The notes below the pieces were generated by a model. That model saw nothing but the letters and a program-made list of their open reading frames with translations, searched no databases and was not told the DNA's origin. A program made the position numbers and the translations under genes. Of a stretch of DNA of 64,000 bases, positions 47,801 to 56,501 are shown in pieces. How positions within the stretch are numbered: position 1 is the first letter of the stretch; the number at the start of each line of letters is the position of its first letter. The DNA comes from Actinoplanes subtropicus (GTDB lineage Bacteria > Actinomycetota > Actinomycetes > Mycobacteriales > Micromonosporaceae), in NCBI RefSeq assembly GCF_000721705.1, contig NZ_JOJL01000011.1, positions 301,632 through 365,631 of the forward strand. Direction: 5' to 3'.

Positions 47801-49263
47801 TGGCCGGCAACACGGTGAAGCTGGAGTTCGCCGGCGACGCAGAGAAGCTGGCCAAGGCCAGCAAGCAGGCGCAGGGATCCCTCGATGACGTCGAGAAGGC
47901 CACCAAGGGGCTGACCGAGGAGAATAGCAAGGCGGCCAAGGGATCCGCCGACTTCACCGGCAAGATCGGCAAGCTCGGCGCGGGCGTGACCGGCATGTCC
48001 GACGCGATCGAGAACGCGTCCGGCCTGCTGGGCGACTTCAACCAGATCCAGAGCCAGGGCTACGAGAAGGCCCAGAAGCTCGCCCGCGCGCAGGGCGACG
48101 TCGAGCAGGCCCAGCTGGACGGTCAGCAGGCCGCCCGGGATCTGCGGCAAGCGCAGCTGGACCTCAACCAGGCGCAGCGTGACGGCAGCCAGGCCGCGAT
48201 CGACGTCGAGCAGGCCCAGAACGATGTGAAGCGCGCCGAGTTCGACGCGGCCACAGCCGCCCGCGCCTACGCCACGGCCGTCAAGGAACACGGCAAGAAC
48301 TCCCAGGAAGCCCGGGCGGCGGCGCTGGACCTTGCCGACGCCAATACCCAGGTGAAACAGGCCAACGAGGATGTGCGGCAAGCGCAGCAGGACGCGCAGC
48401 AGGCCACCGAGGACGGCAAGCAAGCCCAGCAGGACGCCGCGCAGGCCCTGCGCGACGGCAAGAACGCCCAGCTCGATCTCAACGACGCGATGCGCGAGGC
48501 ACACCCGCCGGAGACCGAGAAGTGGGCGCAGGGCATCGAGGCGTACGCGCCGCTGCTGCAGGGCCTGGTCGGTGTCATCGGCCTGGTGACGGCCGCGACC
48601 GAAGCGATGAAGGCGTCCACGATCGCGACGGCCGTCGTACAGAAGGCCGCGGCGATCGGCGCGAAGGTGTGGGCCGCCGCGCAGTGGCTGGTGAACATCG
48701 CCATGGACGCCAACCCGATCGGGCTGATCATCCTCGCGATCGGCGCCCTGATCGCGATCGTCGTGCTACTGGTGAAGCACTGGGACACCGTCAAGAAGGC
48801 TGGCGCGGCGGCCTGGGACTGGATCAAGCACGCCGCGTCGAACACGTGGGACTTCATCAAGAAGATCCCGGGCTGGATCGCGGGCGTATTCAAGTCCATC
48901 GGTAGTGCGATCGCCGCGCCGTTCCGGGCCGCGTTCAACTGGGTTGCGGACGCCTGGAACAACACGGTCGGCCGGCTGAACTGGACGGTGCCCGGCTGGG
49001 TGCCCGGCATCGGCGGCAACTCGATCGGCGTGCCGCACCTGCCGCACTTCCACTCCGGCATCGACAGCGTGCCCGGCGCGCCAGGCTCCGAGATGCTCGC
49101 CGTCCTGCAGGCCGGCGAGCGGGTCATCCCAGCCAGCCAGAACAACGCAGACACCGTCCACGTCGTGGTGAGGATCGATCGAGATGTTCTCGTGGACGCG
49201 GTCACCAAGGGCGTTCGTCGCCGCGGCGGTGACGCTGGCGCTCTGGGCGGCCTCAATGCCTAA
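47800..49263 (+). CDS. Short tape measure protein
   Basis: 487 residues. Residues ~10-235 are helical with Gln/Ala/Asp heptads (LRQAQLDLNQAQRDGSQAA). Hydrophobic segments follow (LQGLVGVIGLVTAATEAM; ANPIGLIILAIGALIAIVVL), then KHWDTVKKAGAAAWDWIKHA repeats and PGWIAGVFKSIGSAIAAPF, all tape-measure traits. At the usual ~1.5 Angstrom per residue it predicts a tail of roughly 70 nm, consistent with the small genome. Confidence 0.85.
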   Translation: MAGNTVKLEFAGDAEKLAKASKQAQGSLDDVEKATKGLTEENSKAAKGSADFTGKIGKLGAGVTGMSDAIENASGLLGDFNQIQSQGYEKAQKLARAQGDVEQAQLDGQQAARDLRQAQLDLNQAQRDGSQAAIDVEQAQNDVKRAEFDAATAARAYATAVKEHGKNSQEARAAALDLADANTQVKQANEDVRQAQQDAQQATEDGKQAQQDAAQALRDGKNAQLDLNDAMREAHPPETEKWAQGIEAYAPLLQGLVGVIGLVTAATEAMKASTIATAVVQKAAAIGAKVWAAAQWLVNIAMDANPIGLIILAIGALIAIVVLLVKHWDTVKKAGAAAWDWIKHAASNTWDFIKKIPGWIAGVFKSIGSAIAAPFRAAFNWVADAWNNTVGRLNWTVPGWVPGIGGNSIGVPHLPHFHSGIDSVPGAPGSEMLAVLQAGERVIPASQNNADTVHVVVRIDRDVLVDAVTKGVRRRGGDAGALGGLNA

Positions 49264-51394
49264 GCAGCAGGTAGCCGTCGAGCTCTTCTACGACGCGGCG
49301 TGGCACGACCTGGCCGCCAATGATGACGTGTTCGCCGACGGGCCGATCGTCATCAAGCGCGGCCAGTCCGACGAGGCCGCATCGCTGCGCCCGTGCTCGA
49401 TCTCCTGCACCCTCGCCAACGACGACGACCGGTACCGCACGTCCAACCCGCAGTCGCCGATCTACGGCAAGGCCGGCCGGAACACGCCGATGCGGGTGTC
49501 GGTCGGCGGTACCGTCCGCGCCGTCGTCGAGGCGTCGTCGTGGGCGGCCGGTCAGACCCCAGACTTCCGGGTAAGCCCGAGGCGCGGTCGGGCGTGGGTG
49601 GACGTCGAGGGCGGCGGCATCCTGCAACGCATCGGCCAGTGGTCCAAGCAACTCCCGTCGCCGTTTCGCTACCACAACGACCAGCTCAGCCACGTGACCG
49701 GATACTGGCCACTGGAACAGGCGCGCGGGTCGACGAAGCTGTTCTCGCCGACCCCGGGCACGTTCAACGACAGGTTGCTGCCCAACGGGATCAGCAACGT
49801 CGCGTTCGACTCGCAGTACCGGCCGCTCGGCTCCGGACCGCTCATGGACATCGGCTCCGACCCGTCCGAAGCCGGCTCGTACTTCGCCAGGACCACCGCC
49901 TCCTCCACGTCAGGATGGCAACTGTCGTGGGCCGTCCGGCACGGGCCGCTGGTGGCCGGCGACAACCTCGTGTTCGCCTGGGCCACGACCGACGGCTCCC
50001 AGTGGTCGCTGTTCCTCAACACCACCAGCAAGACCATCGACACGTTCGCCTCGGTGAACCCGTTAACCGGGGTTGGCGCCAGCTACACCCACCCGATCTC
50101 CTACGGCAGCTACGACTGGTCGCAGTGGACGCTGATCTCCATCGACGCCGTGTACTCGGGCGGCTCCACCACGATCAACGTGAACTGGACCAACGCGGAC
50201 CGGTCAGCCGGCGGATTCAATACCGGCTCCTACGCTGGGGTGCCGTCGGTGCTGGACTGGTGGGACGCCTCTACCGGCGACGGCATCCCCGCCGGATCGA
50301 CGCTCGGGCACGTCATCGGCACCGACGTCTCCCACACCGGCGTCGACCTGTTCGGCGGAGACCGGCTCGACGCGTGGACCGGGCATATCGGCGAACGCGC
50401 CTCCTACCGGTTCGGGCGGCTCTGCGACCAGCTGGGCGTGCCCTACTACGTCAGCCCCAGCTTCGACCTGTCCGCGCCGATGGGCCCGCAGGCCGTCGAC
50501 ACGTTCCCGAACCTGCTCAAGGAGATCCAGGACACCGACGACGGCCTGATCTTCGACTACGTCAGCGAACTGCGCCTGTACTTCCGCTCCCGCGCCGACC
50601 GGTACAACCGGACACCGCTCGCGCTGATCCCGGCCGACCTGCCCGCCCTGCCGGATGAGGTCACCGACGACCTGAACCCACACAACGTCATCACCGTGTC
50701 GCAGCGCGACGGCGGCGAGTACACCGTCTCCGACACCACCGGCCCGCTCGGTACCCAGAACCCGCCGAACGGCATCGGCGAGTACCGGCAGACGAAGAAC
50801 GTGTGCGTGGCCAACGAGACCACCGGACTGCCCCCGCTGGCGAACTGGTGGCTCAAACGGGGCACCGTGAACCTGCCCCGCTACCCGCAGCTCACGATCA
50901 ACCTGGCCGCCCTCGCCCCGGCGAGGATCGCGCAGATCGAGGCCGTCGACGTCGGCAGCGTCATCACCATCACTGGGTTCCGCGAGTACACCGTCCGGCT
51001 GCAGGTGCTCGGCTGGACCGAGACGATCGGCACCCACACCCGCACCATCACGTTCACGTGCGCGCCCGACCAGCAGTTCCAGGTCGGCGTGTGGGACTCG
51101 ACGTCCAGCCGCTGGGACTCGGCGACGCACTTCCTCGAGACCGGGGTGAGCAGCTCGGCGACATCGCTCACGTTCCGGTCGCTCAGCTCGAAAGTGACCT
51201 GGTCGACGGCCACGCCCTACGACGTCATCATCTCCGGCGAGCAGCTCACCGTCACCAGCATGGGCGCCGCGGCGCTGGTGTCCGGCGGCTACGACCAGGC
51301 CGCCACCGTAACCCGGTCCGTCAACGGCGTCAGCAAGTCGCTCTCGGCCAACGAACCGATCCACGCTGCTACCCCCGGAAGGTGGGCGCTCTGA
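49256..51394 (+). CDS. Tail tip/minor tail protein with LamG-like insert
   Basis: 712 residues from ATG 49256, overlapping the tape measure stop. The N-terminal ~1-150 looks like a distal-tail/hub domain (QVAVELFYDAAWHDLAANDD). Residues ~165-370 contain a concanavalin/LamG-like segment (SGWQLSWAVRHGPLVAGDNL, WTLISIDAVYSGGSTTINV), a carbohydrate-binding fold. The C-terminal part (HNVITVSQRDGGEYTVSDTT, IEAVDVGSVITITGFREYTV) resembles tail hub proteins. It may contact the cell surface. Confidence 0.72.
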   Translation: MPKQQVAVELFYDAAWHDLAANDDVFADGPIVIKRGQSDEAASLRPCSISCTLANDDDRYRTSNPQSPIYGKAGRNTPMRVSVGGTVRAVVEASSWAAGQTPDFRVSPRRGRAWVDVEGGGILQRIGQWSKQLPSPFRYHNDQLSHVTGYWPLEQARGSTKLFSPTPGTFNDRLLPNGISNVAFDSQYRPLGSGPLMDIGSDPSEAGSYFARTTASSTSGWQLSWAVRHGPLVAGDNLVFAWATTDGSQWSLFLNTTSKTIDTFASVNPLTGVGASYTHPISYGSYDWSQWTLISIDAVYSGGSTTINVNWTNADRSAGGFNTGSYAGVPSVLDWWDASTGDGIPAGSTLGHVIGTDVSHTGVDLFGGDRLDAWTGHIGERASYRFGRLCDQLGVPYYVSPSFDLSAPMGPQAVDTFPNLLKEIQDTDDGLIFDYVSELRLYFRSRADRYNRTPLALIPADLPALPDEVTDDLNPHNVITVSQRDGGEYTVSDTTGPLGTQNPPNGIGEYRQTKNVCVANETTGLPPLANWWLKRGTVNLPRYPQLTINLAALAPARIAQIEAVDVGSVITITGFREYTVRLQVLGWTETIGTHTRTITFTCAPDQQFQVGVWDSTSSRWDSATHFLETGVSSSATSLTFRSLSSKVTWSTATPYDVIISGEQLTVTSMGAAALVSGGYDQAATVTRSVNGVSKSLSANEPIHAATPGRWAL

Positions 51395-52098
51395 TGGCTC
51401 TGATCGCGGCGGGTGACCCCACGTACGCGGACAACGCCATGTCCGCCGAAACCCCCGACGTGCAGGTGTTCACATCCTCGGGGACCTGGACCAAACCGGC
51501 CTCGGCGAAGATCGTGCATGTCGAGGTCGTCGGCGGAGGCGGCGGAGGCGGCAGCGCGGGCGCCACGGGCGCATCGCAGATCAGCTTCGGCGACGGCGGA
51601 GGCGGCGGGGAATACGCCTCCGGCTGGTACGACGCCGACGACCTCGCCAGCACGGTGACTGTGACCATCGGCGCGGGCGGGGCTGGTGGCGTCGGTGCCA
51701 CCCCGGCCGCCGGTAGCAGCGGAGGCACGACGTCGTTCGGGTCGACGATCACGGCTGTGGGTGGAGGCGGCGGGAGCATCCGCGCGGCTGGTACCGCGCC
51801 ACAGTTCTCCTCCAGCGGCACCGGCCGGGCGGGCGGTACCGGCGGTACCGGCGGCAACTACCGGGTCGACGGCAAGCCCGGCGCCCGGGGATTCGCCATC
51901 TCCGCAACAGTCGTCACCGGCGGCGACGGCGGGGCGTCGATGCTGTCCGGGCAGGCCCTGAGCACCGTCCTGGCCACCGGCGCGACCGGGTCGAACTACG
52001 GCGGCGGCGGATCCGGTACCGCGAACATCGCGTCGTCCAGCGCCCAGAACGGCGGCGCCGGCGCCAAAGGCGTCTGCATCGTGACCACGTACCTGTAG
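51394..52098 (+). CDS. Glycine-rich tail fibre/tip protein
   Basis: 234 residues, ATG overlapping the previous stop. After VQVFTSSGTWTKPASAKIVH come polyglycine runs (VEVVGGGGGGGSAGATG, FGDGGGGGEYASGWY), as in the glycine-rich sandwich domains at siphovirus tail tips that form polyglycine-II helices and govern receptor range. The C-terminus ends GAKGVCIVTTYL. Confidence 0.75.
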   Translation: MALIAAGDPTYADNAMSAETPDVQVFTSSGTWTKPASAKIVHVEVVGGGGGGGSAGATGASQISFGDGGGGGEYASGWYDADDLASTVTVTIGAGGAGGVGATPAAGSSGGTTSFGSTITAVGGGGGSIRAAGTAPQFSSSGTGRAGGTGGTGGNYRVDGKPGARGFAISATVVTGGDGGASMLSGQALSTVLATGATGSNYGGGGSGTANIASSSAQNGGAGAKGVCIVTTYL

Positions 52099-52107
52099 GG
52101 AGCCACC

Positions 52108-52419
52108 ATGAACAAGCTCACCTGGCCCACCGTCGGCCTGATTGCCGTCCTCGGCACAGTCGCCGTCGTGCTCGCCGCTGTGGCGCACTGGGACGCCGGC
52201 GCGATCCTCGGCGTGGTCGGCATCCTGGCCGGCATCGGCGGCGGCGCGGCAGTCGGCGGCGCTGTGGCCGGCAAGGTTGAGGACGTACACGCCGAGACGG
52301 CAGCGCAGAACGAAGTCCTCGCGAAAATCGACCACCAGACCAACGGCCTGTCCGAGGCCGAGCGGCAGGACATCGCCGTCCGGGCCGTCGCCGAGGCGAA
52401 GCGGCAGGGGCTCGTCTGA
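52108..52419 (+). CDS. Holin-like membrane protein
   Basis: 103 residues, ATG 52108. Two hydrophobic helices (VGLIAVLGTVAVVLAAVAHW; ILGVVGILAGIGGGAAVGG) then a soluble charged helix (GLSEAERQDIAVRAVAEAKR). The size and place directly before the lysin suit a class II holin. The stop overlaps the lysin start. Confidence 0.65.
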   Translation: MNKLTWPTVGLIAVLGTVAVVLAAVAHWDAGAILGVVGILAGIGGGAAVGGAVAGKVEDVHAETAAQNEVLAKIDHQTNGLSEAERQDIAVRAVAEAKRQGLV

Positions 52420-53132
52420 TGGCCGTCCTCACGCTGGGCCTGCGTAACCTCGAACGGCAGATCGACATGGCCTTCCCGAACCGGCGCCGGCCGGACGGGT
52501 GGATCGGCGACGAGGCGCACCGCAAGCGCACCTCCGGGCACAACCCCGATGACACGCCCGGATCACGGCCGGCCTGGGACGGCGACCCCGACACCCTCGC
52601 CGAGGTCCGCGCGCTGGACGTCGCCGCCGATCTGGGCGACGGCGTCACCGGTCAGGATCTCGTCGACCACCTCGTGAGGCTGCCCAAGCTCAGCACGGTG
52701 GTCCGTTATCTGATCCACCGTGGCCGGATCTACCACGTGCGCAAAGGGTTCGAGCCCGAGAGCTTCGACGGCGACCCGCACACCGACCACGTCCACATCG
52801 AGGGCGCCTGGACGCAGGCCGCCGACAACGACACCAGCTTCGACTACCACCTCGAGGAGATTCCCGTGGCCATGACCGCCGCCGACAAGGTCTGGATCCA
52901 GCAGCAGTACGCCCAGCTCAAGAAGGACATCCTCGCCGAGGTCGTCGGGCTGAACGACAAGATCGGCAACGCGGGCCACCCCGACCGCACGCTCGGTCAG
53001 CAGCTCAACGACACTTCGAACCTGCGCGGCTTCCTGGTTGGCGACCACCTCGACAGCCCGAACGCCGCCGTCGCGCCGGGCAGCCCGCTCGACCGCATCG
53101 TCAAGGCCGCCGACAAGACCCTCGCGGAATAG
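52419..53132 (+). CDS. Endolysin, M15-like peptidase
   Basis: 237 residues. His41 in TSGHNPDD, Asp67 in VRALDVAADLG and HTDHVHIEG (~120-128) form the His-Asp-His zinc pattern of D-Ala-D-Ala carboxypeptidase/L-Ala-D-Glu peptidase lysins. The C-terminal ~90 residues (VWIQQQYAQLKKDILAEVVG) are helical, perhaps for wall binding or oligomerisation. Last plus-strand prophage gene. Confidence 0.82.
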   Translation: MAVLTLGLRNLERQIDMAFPNRRRPDGWIGDEAHRKRTSGHNPDDTPGSRPAWDGDPDTLAEVRALDVAADLGDGVTGQDLVDHLVRLPKLSTVVRYLIHRGRIYHVRKGFEPESFDGDPHTDHVHIEGAWTQAADNDTSFDYHLEEIPVAMTAADKVWIQQQYAQLKKDILAEVVGLNDKIGNAGHPDRTLGQQLNDTSNLRGFLVGDHLDSPNAAVAPGSPLDRIVKAADKTLAE

Positions 53133-53143
53133 GGTCGCCGCGC

Positions 53144-53341
53144 TCAAGCCGGTCGGCCGGCCACCTCAGGGTGTTCGGCGATCCACGCCCGGACCTCGGG
53201 GCCGTACCAGACGCGCCGCCCGGAACAGATCGAGCAGGGCCTCGGGAAGTCCGGCCGGAGCGTCGCGCGGTACGCCCGGTACCGGTCGACGCCCAGCAGT
53301 TCGGCCACTTCGCCGAGGCCGAAAACGTCGGGTGCGCTCAC
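53144..53341 (-). CDS. Small HTH DNA-binding protein (AlpA/MerR-like)
   Basis: 65 residues from GTG 53341, overlapping the previous gene (GTGA). DVFGLGEVAELLGVDRYRAY then RRVWYGPEVRAWIAEHPEV is a compact winged helix as in AlpA-type regulators or second excisionases. CSIC adds a Cys pair. End of the minus-strand right-arm operon. Confidence 0.65.
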   Translation of the reverse strand: MSAPDVFGLGEVAELLGVDRYRAYRATLRPDFPRPCSICSGRRVWYGPEVRAWIAEHPEVAGRPA

Positions 53342-53916
53342 CCTCGCTGCTCCAGCCGGGCCAGGCACCAGGCGCAGCCTCGGACGCTGTAGTCGTGCTG
53401 GGGGACCTGCTCCATGAGCACGTCCAGCTCGTGCCGGTCTGCTGCCGTCAGCTCGCATCGGTGCATGGGCACATCGAGCTGGGCGACGTAGCCGACCTCC
53501 GGCCGCCACCACACTGACCATGCCGGGAACTGCGCCTCGAGCTCCTCGCAGTCGTCGACGACGCCGAACGGCCAGTTCTCCTTCTCGGCGAGGAGGCGGC
53601 GATTGCGTAACGGCAGCGGCAACTGCGCGTACATCTGCTCCTGCCGAGCACGGACCGCTGTCACCAGGTCATCGATGGTCTCGCCGGTGGCCACCGGCTC
53701 GGCTAGGTCCCAGAACGCGGCCCAGAAGTGCCAAGCGGGGACCTTCCCACGCTCGGCGAAGTCCCGCGCCTCGCCCACGGCCTGATAGACCTGCCAGCCG
53801 TTGAACGGCGGGTAGGGGTACTGGTTGACGAGCCGCTCGGCTTCCATCAGCTGCCGCAGGCTGGCCCGTGCGGTGACCGCTCGCCCAGGCCTGCGCAGCT
53901 GCGGCAGTTCACTCAC
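53338..53916 (-). CDS. Hypothetical right-arm protein
   Basis: 192 residues from GTG 53916. Trp-rich helical region (PAWHFWAAFWDLAEPVATGE), QMYAQLPLPLRNRRLLAEKE, an acidic FGVVDDCEELEAQF and a C-terminal CAWCLARLEQRG. No family recognised. It overlaps both neighbours by a few bases, forming a tight three-gene minus-strand unit. It could be cargo or a regulator cofactor. Confidence 0.55.
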   Translation of the reverse strand: MSELPQLRRPGRAVTARASLRQLMEAERLVNQYPYPPFNGWQVYQAVGEARDFAERGKVPAWHFWAAFWDLAEPVATGETIDDLVTAVRARQEQMYAQLPLPLRNRRLLAEKENWPFGVVDDCEELEAQFPAWSVWWRPEVGYVAQLDVPMHRCELTAADRHELDVLMEQVPQHDYSVRGCAWCLARLEQRG

Positions 53917-54103
53917 CGCGGATCCCGAAGAAGCTGCTTCGGGCCTCGTCGCGCCAGGCCCGGGCCTCCTCAAGGGCGGCCTGGTGCCGCTGCTGCGCGA
54001 TCAACGCCGGGCACGGGTACACCTCCATGCCGCACCGGCACCACACCCGCAGCCAGCCCGTACGCCAGCGCCGCACCGGTCCATGGCCGGTCCAGTGATT
54101 CAT
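53909..54103 (-). CDS. Small hypothetical protein
   Basis: 64 residues from ATG 54103. Trp/Arg-rich start (MNHWTGHGPVRRWRTGWLRV), then WCRCGMEVYPCPALI, a possible zinc Cys cluster, and a charged helix (ALEEARAWRDEA). Earlier in-frame starts exist but give Arg/Pro low-complexity sequence. Function unknown. Confidence 0.5.
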   Translation of the reverse strand: MNHWTGHGPVRRWRTGWLRVWCRCGMEVYPCPALIAQQRHQAALEEARAWRDEARSSFFGIRGE

Positions 54104-54242
54104 CTCGCGTCGCCTCTCGCCCGGAGGCCGCCGACAGATGCCGGCGGGGCGACGACGGGAATGCGGACCGATCCTCGCTGGGGCGGGATCGCGCTTACCC
54201 GCCGCCGCCAATACGGACGGTAGGGGCGGGGCGCGGGTGAGG

Positions 54243-54260
54243 TGGTGCGGTTACGCACCA
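54243..54260 (-). terminator. Small hairpin after the XRE-TPR gene
   Basis: TGGTGCG (54243-54249) and CGCACCA (54254-54260) with a GTTA loop, 9 bases past the stop of the minus-strand gene at 54269. Confidence 0.4.
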
Positions 54261-54268
54261 AGGGGGGC

Positions 54269-55462
54269 TTAGTTCGCCACGCCCATCCGCTCGCACAGAC
54301 CCTGCACGGCTGAGGCGCGACGTGCCTTGTGCAGCAGGGCGCGGGCCGTCTCCCGTGCGGCGGCCGAGGAACGGGTGTGCTGCGGCGCTACCCGCTCGGC
54401 GGTGAGCAGCATCCGGACGGCTTCGTCGTCGCGGCGCACGTCCGTCAGGGCCCGGGCGAGGTCGGTGTAGAGGTACACGGTGCGTACGGCGGGCAGCGAT
54501 GCGACATCGAGCCCGGTGGCGGTCTCCACGGCCTCACCCGGCCGTCCGGTGTCGATCTGGTGGGAAACCGTCCACAGGCTGACGTTCCGCGGTCCCCACT
54601 GGAGATCCCACGCCTCGGTCTCGCCGGTGCGCTGGGCCAGCCGGCCGGCCTCGGCGAGGTGGTCGGCGGCGGCGGCCTGATCGCGCATCCCGGTGGCGTG
54701 GTGGGCTCGCGCCAGGTGGGTGAAGCCAAGCACGTCCAACGCGGCAGGGGAGTCCGTGTGCTGATCCAGCTCAGCGGCGGCGCGCTCCACCATCGACCGG
54801 GCGGGACCGAACGCGCCGGTGTGGGAGCTCACCCGGCCACGGTTCACGGCGGCGACCGCGAGGGCGGCCGGGTCGTTGAGGCGTTGCGCGGCCTCGGTGC
54901 AGCGCTGGGCGGCCAGCCACGCGTATGCCGGGTGGCCGAGGTTCAGCAGGGCGCCCATGCCGACCCCGTAGACCTGTACGGCGGCGGTTAACGCGGTGGC
55001 CGAGTCGGGGCCGTGGGCGGCGGTGTGCAGGGCCGGCGCGAGGCCGACGAGCCGGCCCAGGGCGCCCGCATAGTCAGTGCGCGCGTAGAGATCGCGGATC
55101 AGCTCAGCCTCGGCCCACAGGTCGCGCTCGGCCGGGCTTCCGGCTGTCGGCGGTTCGTCCAGGGGCAGCGCCATCATGGTCTGCCACAACCGCTCGGCGG
55201 CGATGTGCGCCGCCTCAAGCTGCCGGTCGGCCGGGGTGTACGGCTGGCCGGTGAGGTCCGCGATCGAGCATTCCAGCGCCGCGGCGATGTCGGCGACCAT
55301 GTACCGGTCGGTGCGCAGTTCGCCGCGCTCGATCCGGGACCAGGTGGTGTGCGCGATACCGGCCCGGCTCGCGGCGTGACGGATGCTCCATCGGCGCAGC
55401 TCGCGGCGACCTCGGATGCGGTCACCGATCGAGGGGTCGATGGGTACGGCGCGACGCGGCAT
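54269..55462 (-). CDS. XRE regulator with C-terminal TPR-like repeats
   Basis: 397 residues. HTH ~15-70 (WSIRHAASRAGIAHTTWSRI then ERGELRTDRYMVADIAAALE). Residues ~110-390 are Ala-rich helical pairs of tetratricopeptide type (YAWLAAQRCTEAAQRL, VNRGRVSSHTGAFGPARSMV). This form is common among Streptomyces-type regulators that may bind peptides or partner proteins. On the prophage right arm it may be a cargo regulator rather than the lysogeny repressor. Confidence 0.78.
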   Translation of the reverse strand: MPRRAVPIDPSIGDRIRGRRELRRWSIRHAASRAGIAHTTWSRIERGELRTDRYMVADIAAALECSIADLTGQPYTPADRQLEAAHIAAERLWQTMMALPLDEPPTAGSPAERDLWAEAELIRDLYARTDYAGALGRLVGLAPALHTAAHGPDSATALTAAVQVYGVGMGALLNLGHPAYAWLAAQRCTEAAQRLNDPAALAVAAVNRGRVSSHTGAFGPARSMVERAAAELDQHTDSPAALDVLGFTHLARAHHATGMRDQAAAADHLAEAGRLAQRTGETEAWDLQWGPRNVSLWTVSHQIDTGRPGEAVETATGLDVASLPAVRTVYLYTDLARALTDVRRDDEAVRMLLTAERVAPQHTRSSAAARETARALLHKARRASAVQGLCERMGVAN

Positions 55463-55577
55463 CTGCGTGCTCCCTGGTAGAGGACAGGGCGGCGGCCGGC
55501 CTCTACTCCGACCGCCACTGCCGACGGTACCTCGCTAAGCTGATCGCGCCCGGAGCGCGCCCGGGGCACCACGCGAA

Positions 55578-55609
55578 GCGGCCCGCCCCCACGGAAGGGA
55601 GCGGGCCGC
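55578..55609 (-). terminator. Strong hairpin after the DUF6907-like gene
   Basis: GCGGCCCGC (55578-55586) pairs with GCGGGCCGC (55601-55609); allowing one mismatch the stem reaches 13 bp with a 6-nt loop. It lies 19 bases past the stop of the minus-strand gene at 55628. Confidence 0.65.
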
Positions 55610-55627
55610 GGGAACCAAAGGTTGCGA

Positions 55628-56275
55628 TCAGCTGTCGGCGAGGTCGGCCGCGCGGATGATCAGCTGCGCCAGCTGCCGGGCGTACCGCGAGTTGAACTCC
55701 AGATCCTCCACCCGGATCACGACCGGCGTCGACAGGCCCGTGGCCCGGTTGAACGTGCTGACCACATTCACGCACGCCACCCTGTCCTCCTGACGCGGCA
55801 CGAACATTTCCGGCGACTCGTGGTCGCGGTACGGCTCGCCGAACTGCTCGCTGCGATGCTCGCCCGTGCACCAGGCGGGGCAGGCCGGCGGCTCGGCCCA
55901 CTCGCTCTCCGGCGGCGTCGGCTCGACGCCCTCGGCGAGCAGGACGTTGATCCGCTCAACGAGGTAGGACGGATCTCCGTCCGGGTTGATCGCGAAGCCA
56001 GCGTCGGCGGCCCGACGAGCGAACTCGCGGATGCTGGCCTCGGGGATCCGCCCGCCGCTCTTCGTGGTGACCGCGTGCGGGTCGGGGAACAGGGCGTCCA
56101 GGACGGCCACGACGTCCGCGTCGGTCATCTCCTTGCGGCGGCCCCACGACTGAAGCAGGCGGGCCGTGTCCTCCGGGCTGGCCACACCCCAAGCGGTGAG
56201 GGCTTCGGCCGCTGCGGTGCGGATGCTGTCGTTGATCTGGTCGCCGGTCTGGGTGGGTTCGGGCATGCTGTTCAT
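55628..56275 (-). CDS. DUF6907-like protein
   Basis: 215 residues from ATG 56275 (AAGGAG 8 nt upstream decides the start). N-terminal helical half (EDTARLLQSWGRRKEMTDAD, IREFARRAADAGFAINPDGD), then CPAWCTGEHRSEQFGEPYRD, the Cys-Cys-His start of the actinobacterial DUF6907 domain, and a beta-rich end (VIRVEDLEFNSRYARQLAQL). Role unknown. First gene inside attR. Confidence 0.65.
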   Translation of the reverse strand: MNSMPEPTQTGDQINDSIRTAAAEALTAWGVASPEDTARLLQSWGRRKEMTDADVVAVLDALFPDPHAVTTKSGGRIPEASIREFARRAADAGFAINPDGDPSYLVERINVLLAEGVEPTPPESEWAEPPACPAWCTGEHRSEQFGEPYRDHESPEMFVPRQEDRVACVNVVSTFNRATGLSTPVVIRVEDLEFNSRYARQLAQLIIRAADLADS

Positions 56276-56480
56276 GGGTCGACTCCTTGGGTCGATCAAG
56301 AGCCCGGCCGGTGTGTCCGCACCGCGTCCGGGTTCGCCTATTTGGTGGGTAGGGATAGTCCGCATCTAGTCCGCAGGACGTTCGCAGACAGCCAACTTCG
56401 GTCAACGCAACCGAACGTAATCAGCGCAGCTCAGAGGCCGGTTTTCCGGACTTTCGCAGGTCAGCGGATCGGCCGGGAAA

Positions 56481-56501
56481 GTTCTACGGCAACTTCTACC
56501 T
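56481..56501. other. attR core (21 bp)
   Basis: Identical to 35634-35654. To its right the chromosomal MFS gene resumes (LQGARGMSALQTGLLF) in the same frame as before attL. 56276-56480 to its left is non-coding. Confidence 0.93.

Larger units (their letters stand above)
35634..56501. mobile_element. Complete 20.85-kb prophage
   Basis: Bounded by perfect 21-bp repeats. Contents in order: integrase, repressor, excisionase-like, replication protein, HNH-TerL, portal-protease-capsid, connectors, tail tube, tail chaperone, tape measure, tail proteins, holin-like, lysin, and minus-strand right-arm genes. The distance between repeat starts is 20,847 bp, very small for a tailed temperate phage. Joining 34762-35654 to 56502-57171 restores a 520-codon MFS gene, proving insertion by site-specific recombination. 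Confidence 0.93.

Noticed and set aside
51530..51880. DNA tandem repeat in the glycine-rich gene
   Set aside because: GGCGGAGGC runs follow from polyglycine codons in a recognised tail-tip protein and have no regular period.
53144..56275. Toxin-antitoxin pair in the right arm
   Set aside because: Gene sizes and overlaps are suggestive, but no toxin fold or antitoxin motif is visible, so I left them as hypothetical.
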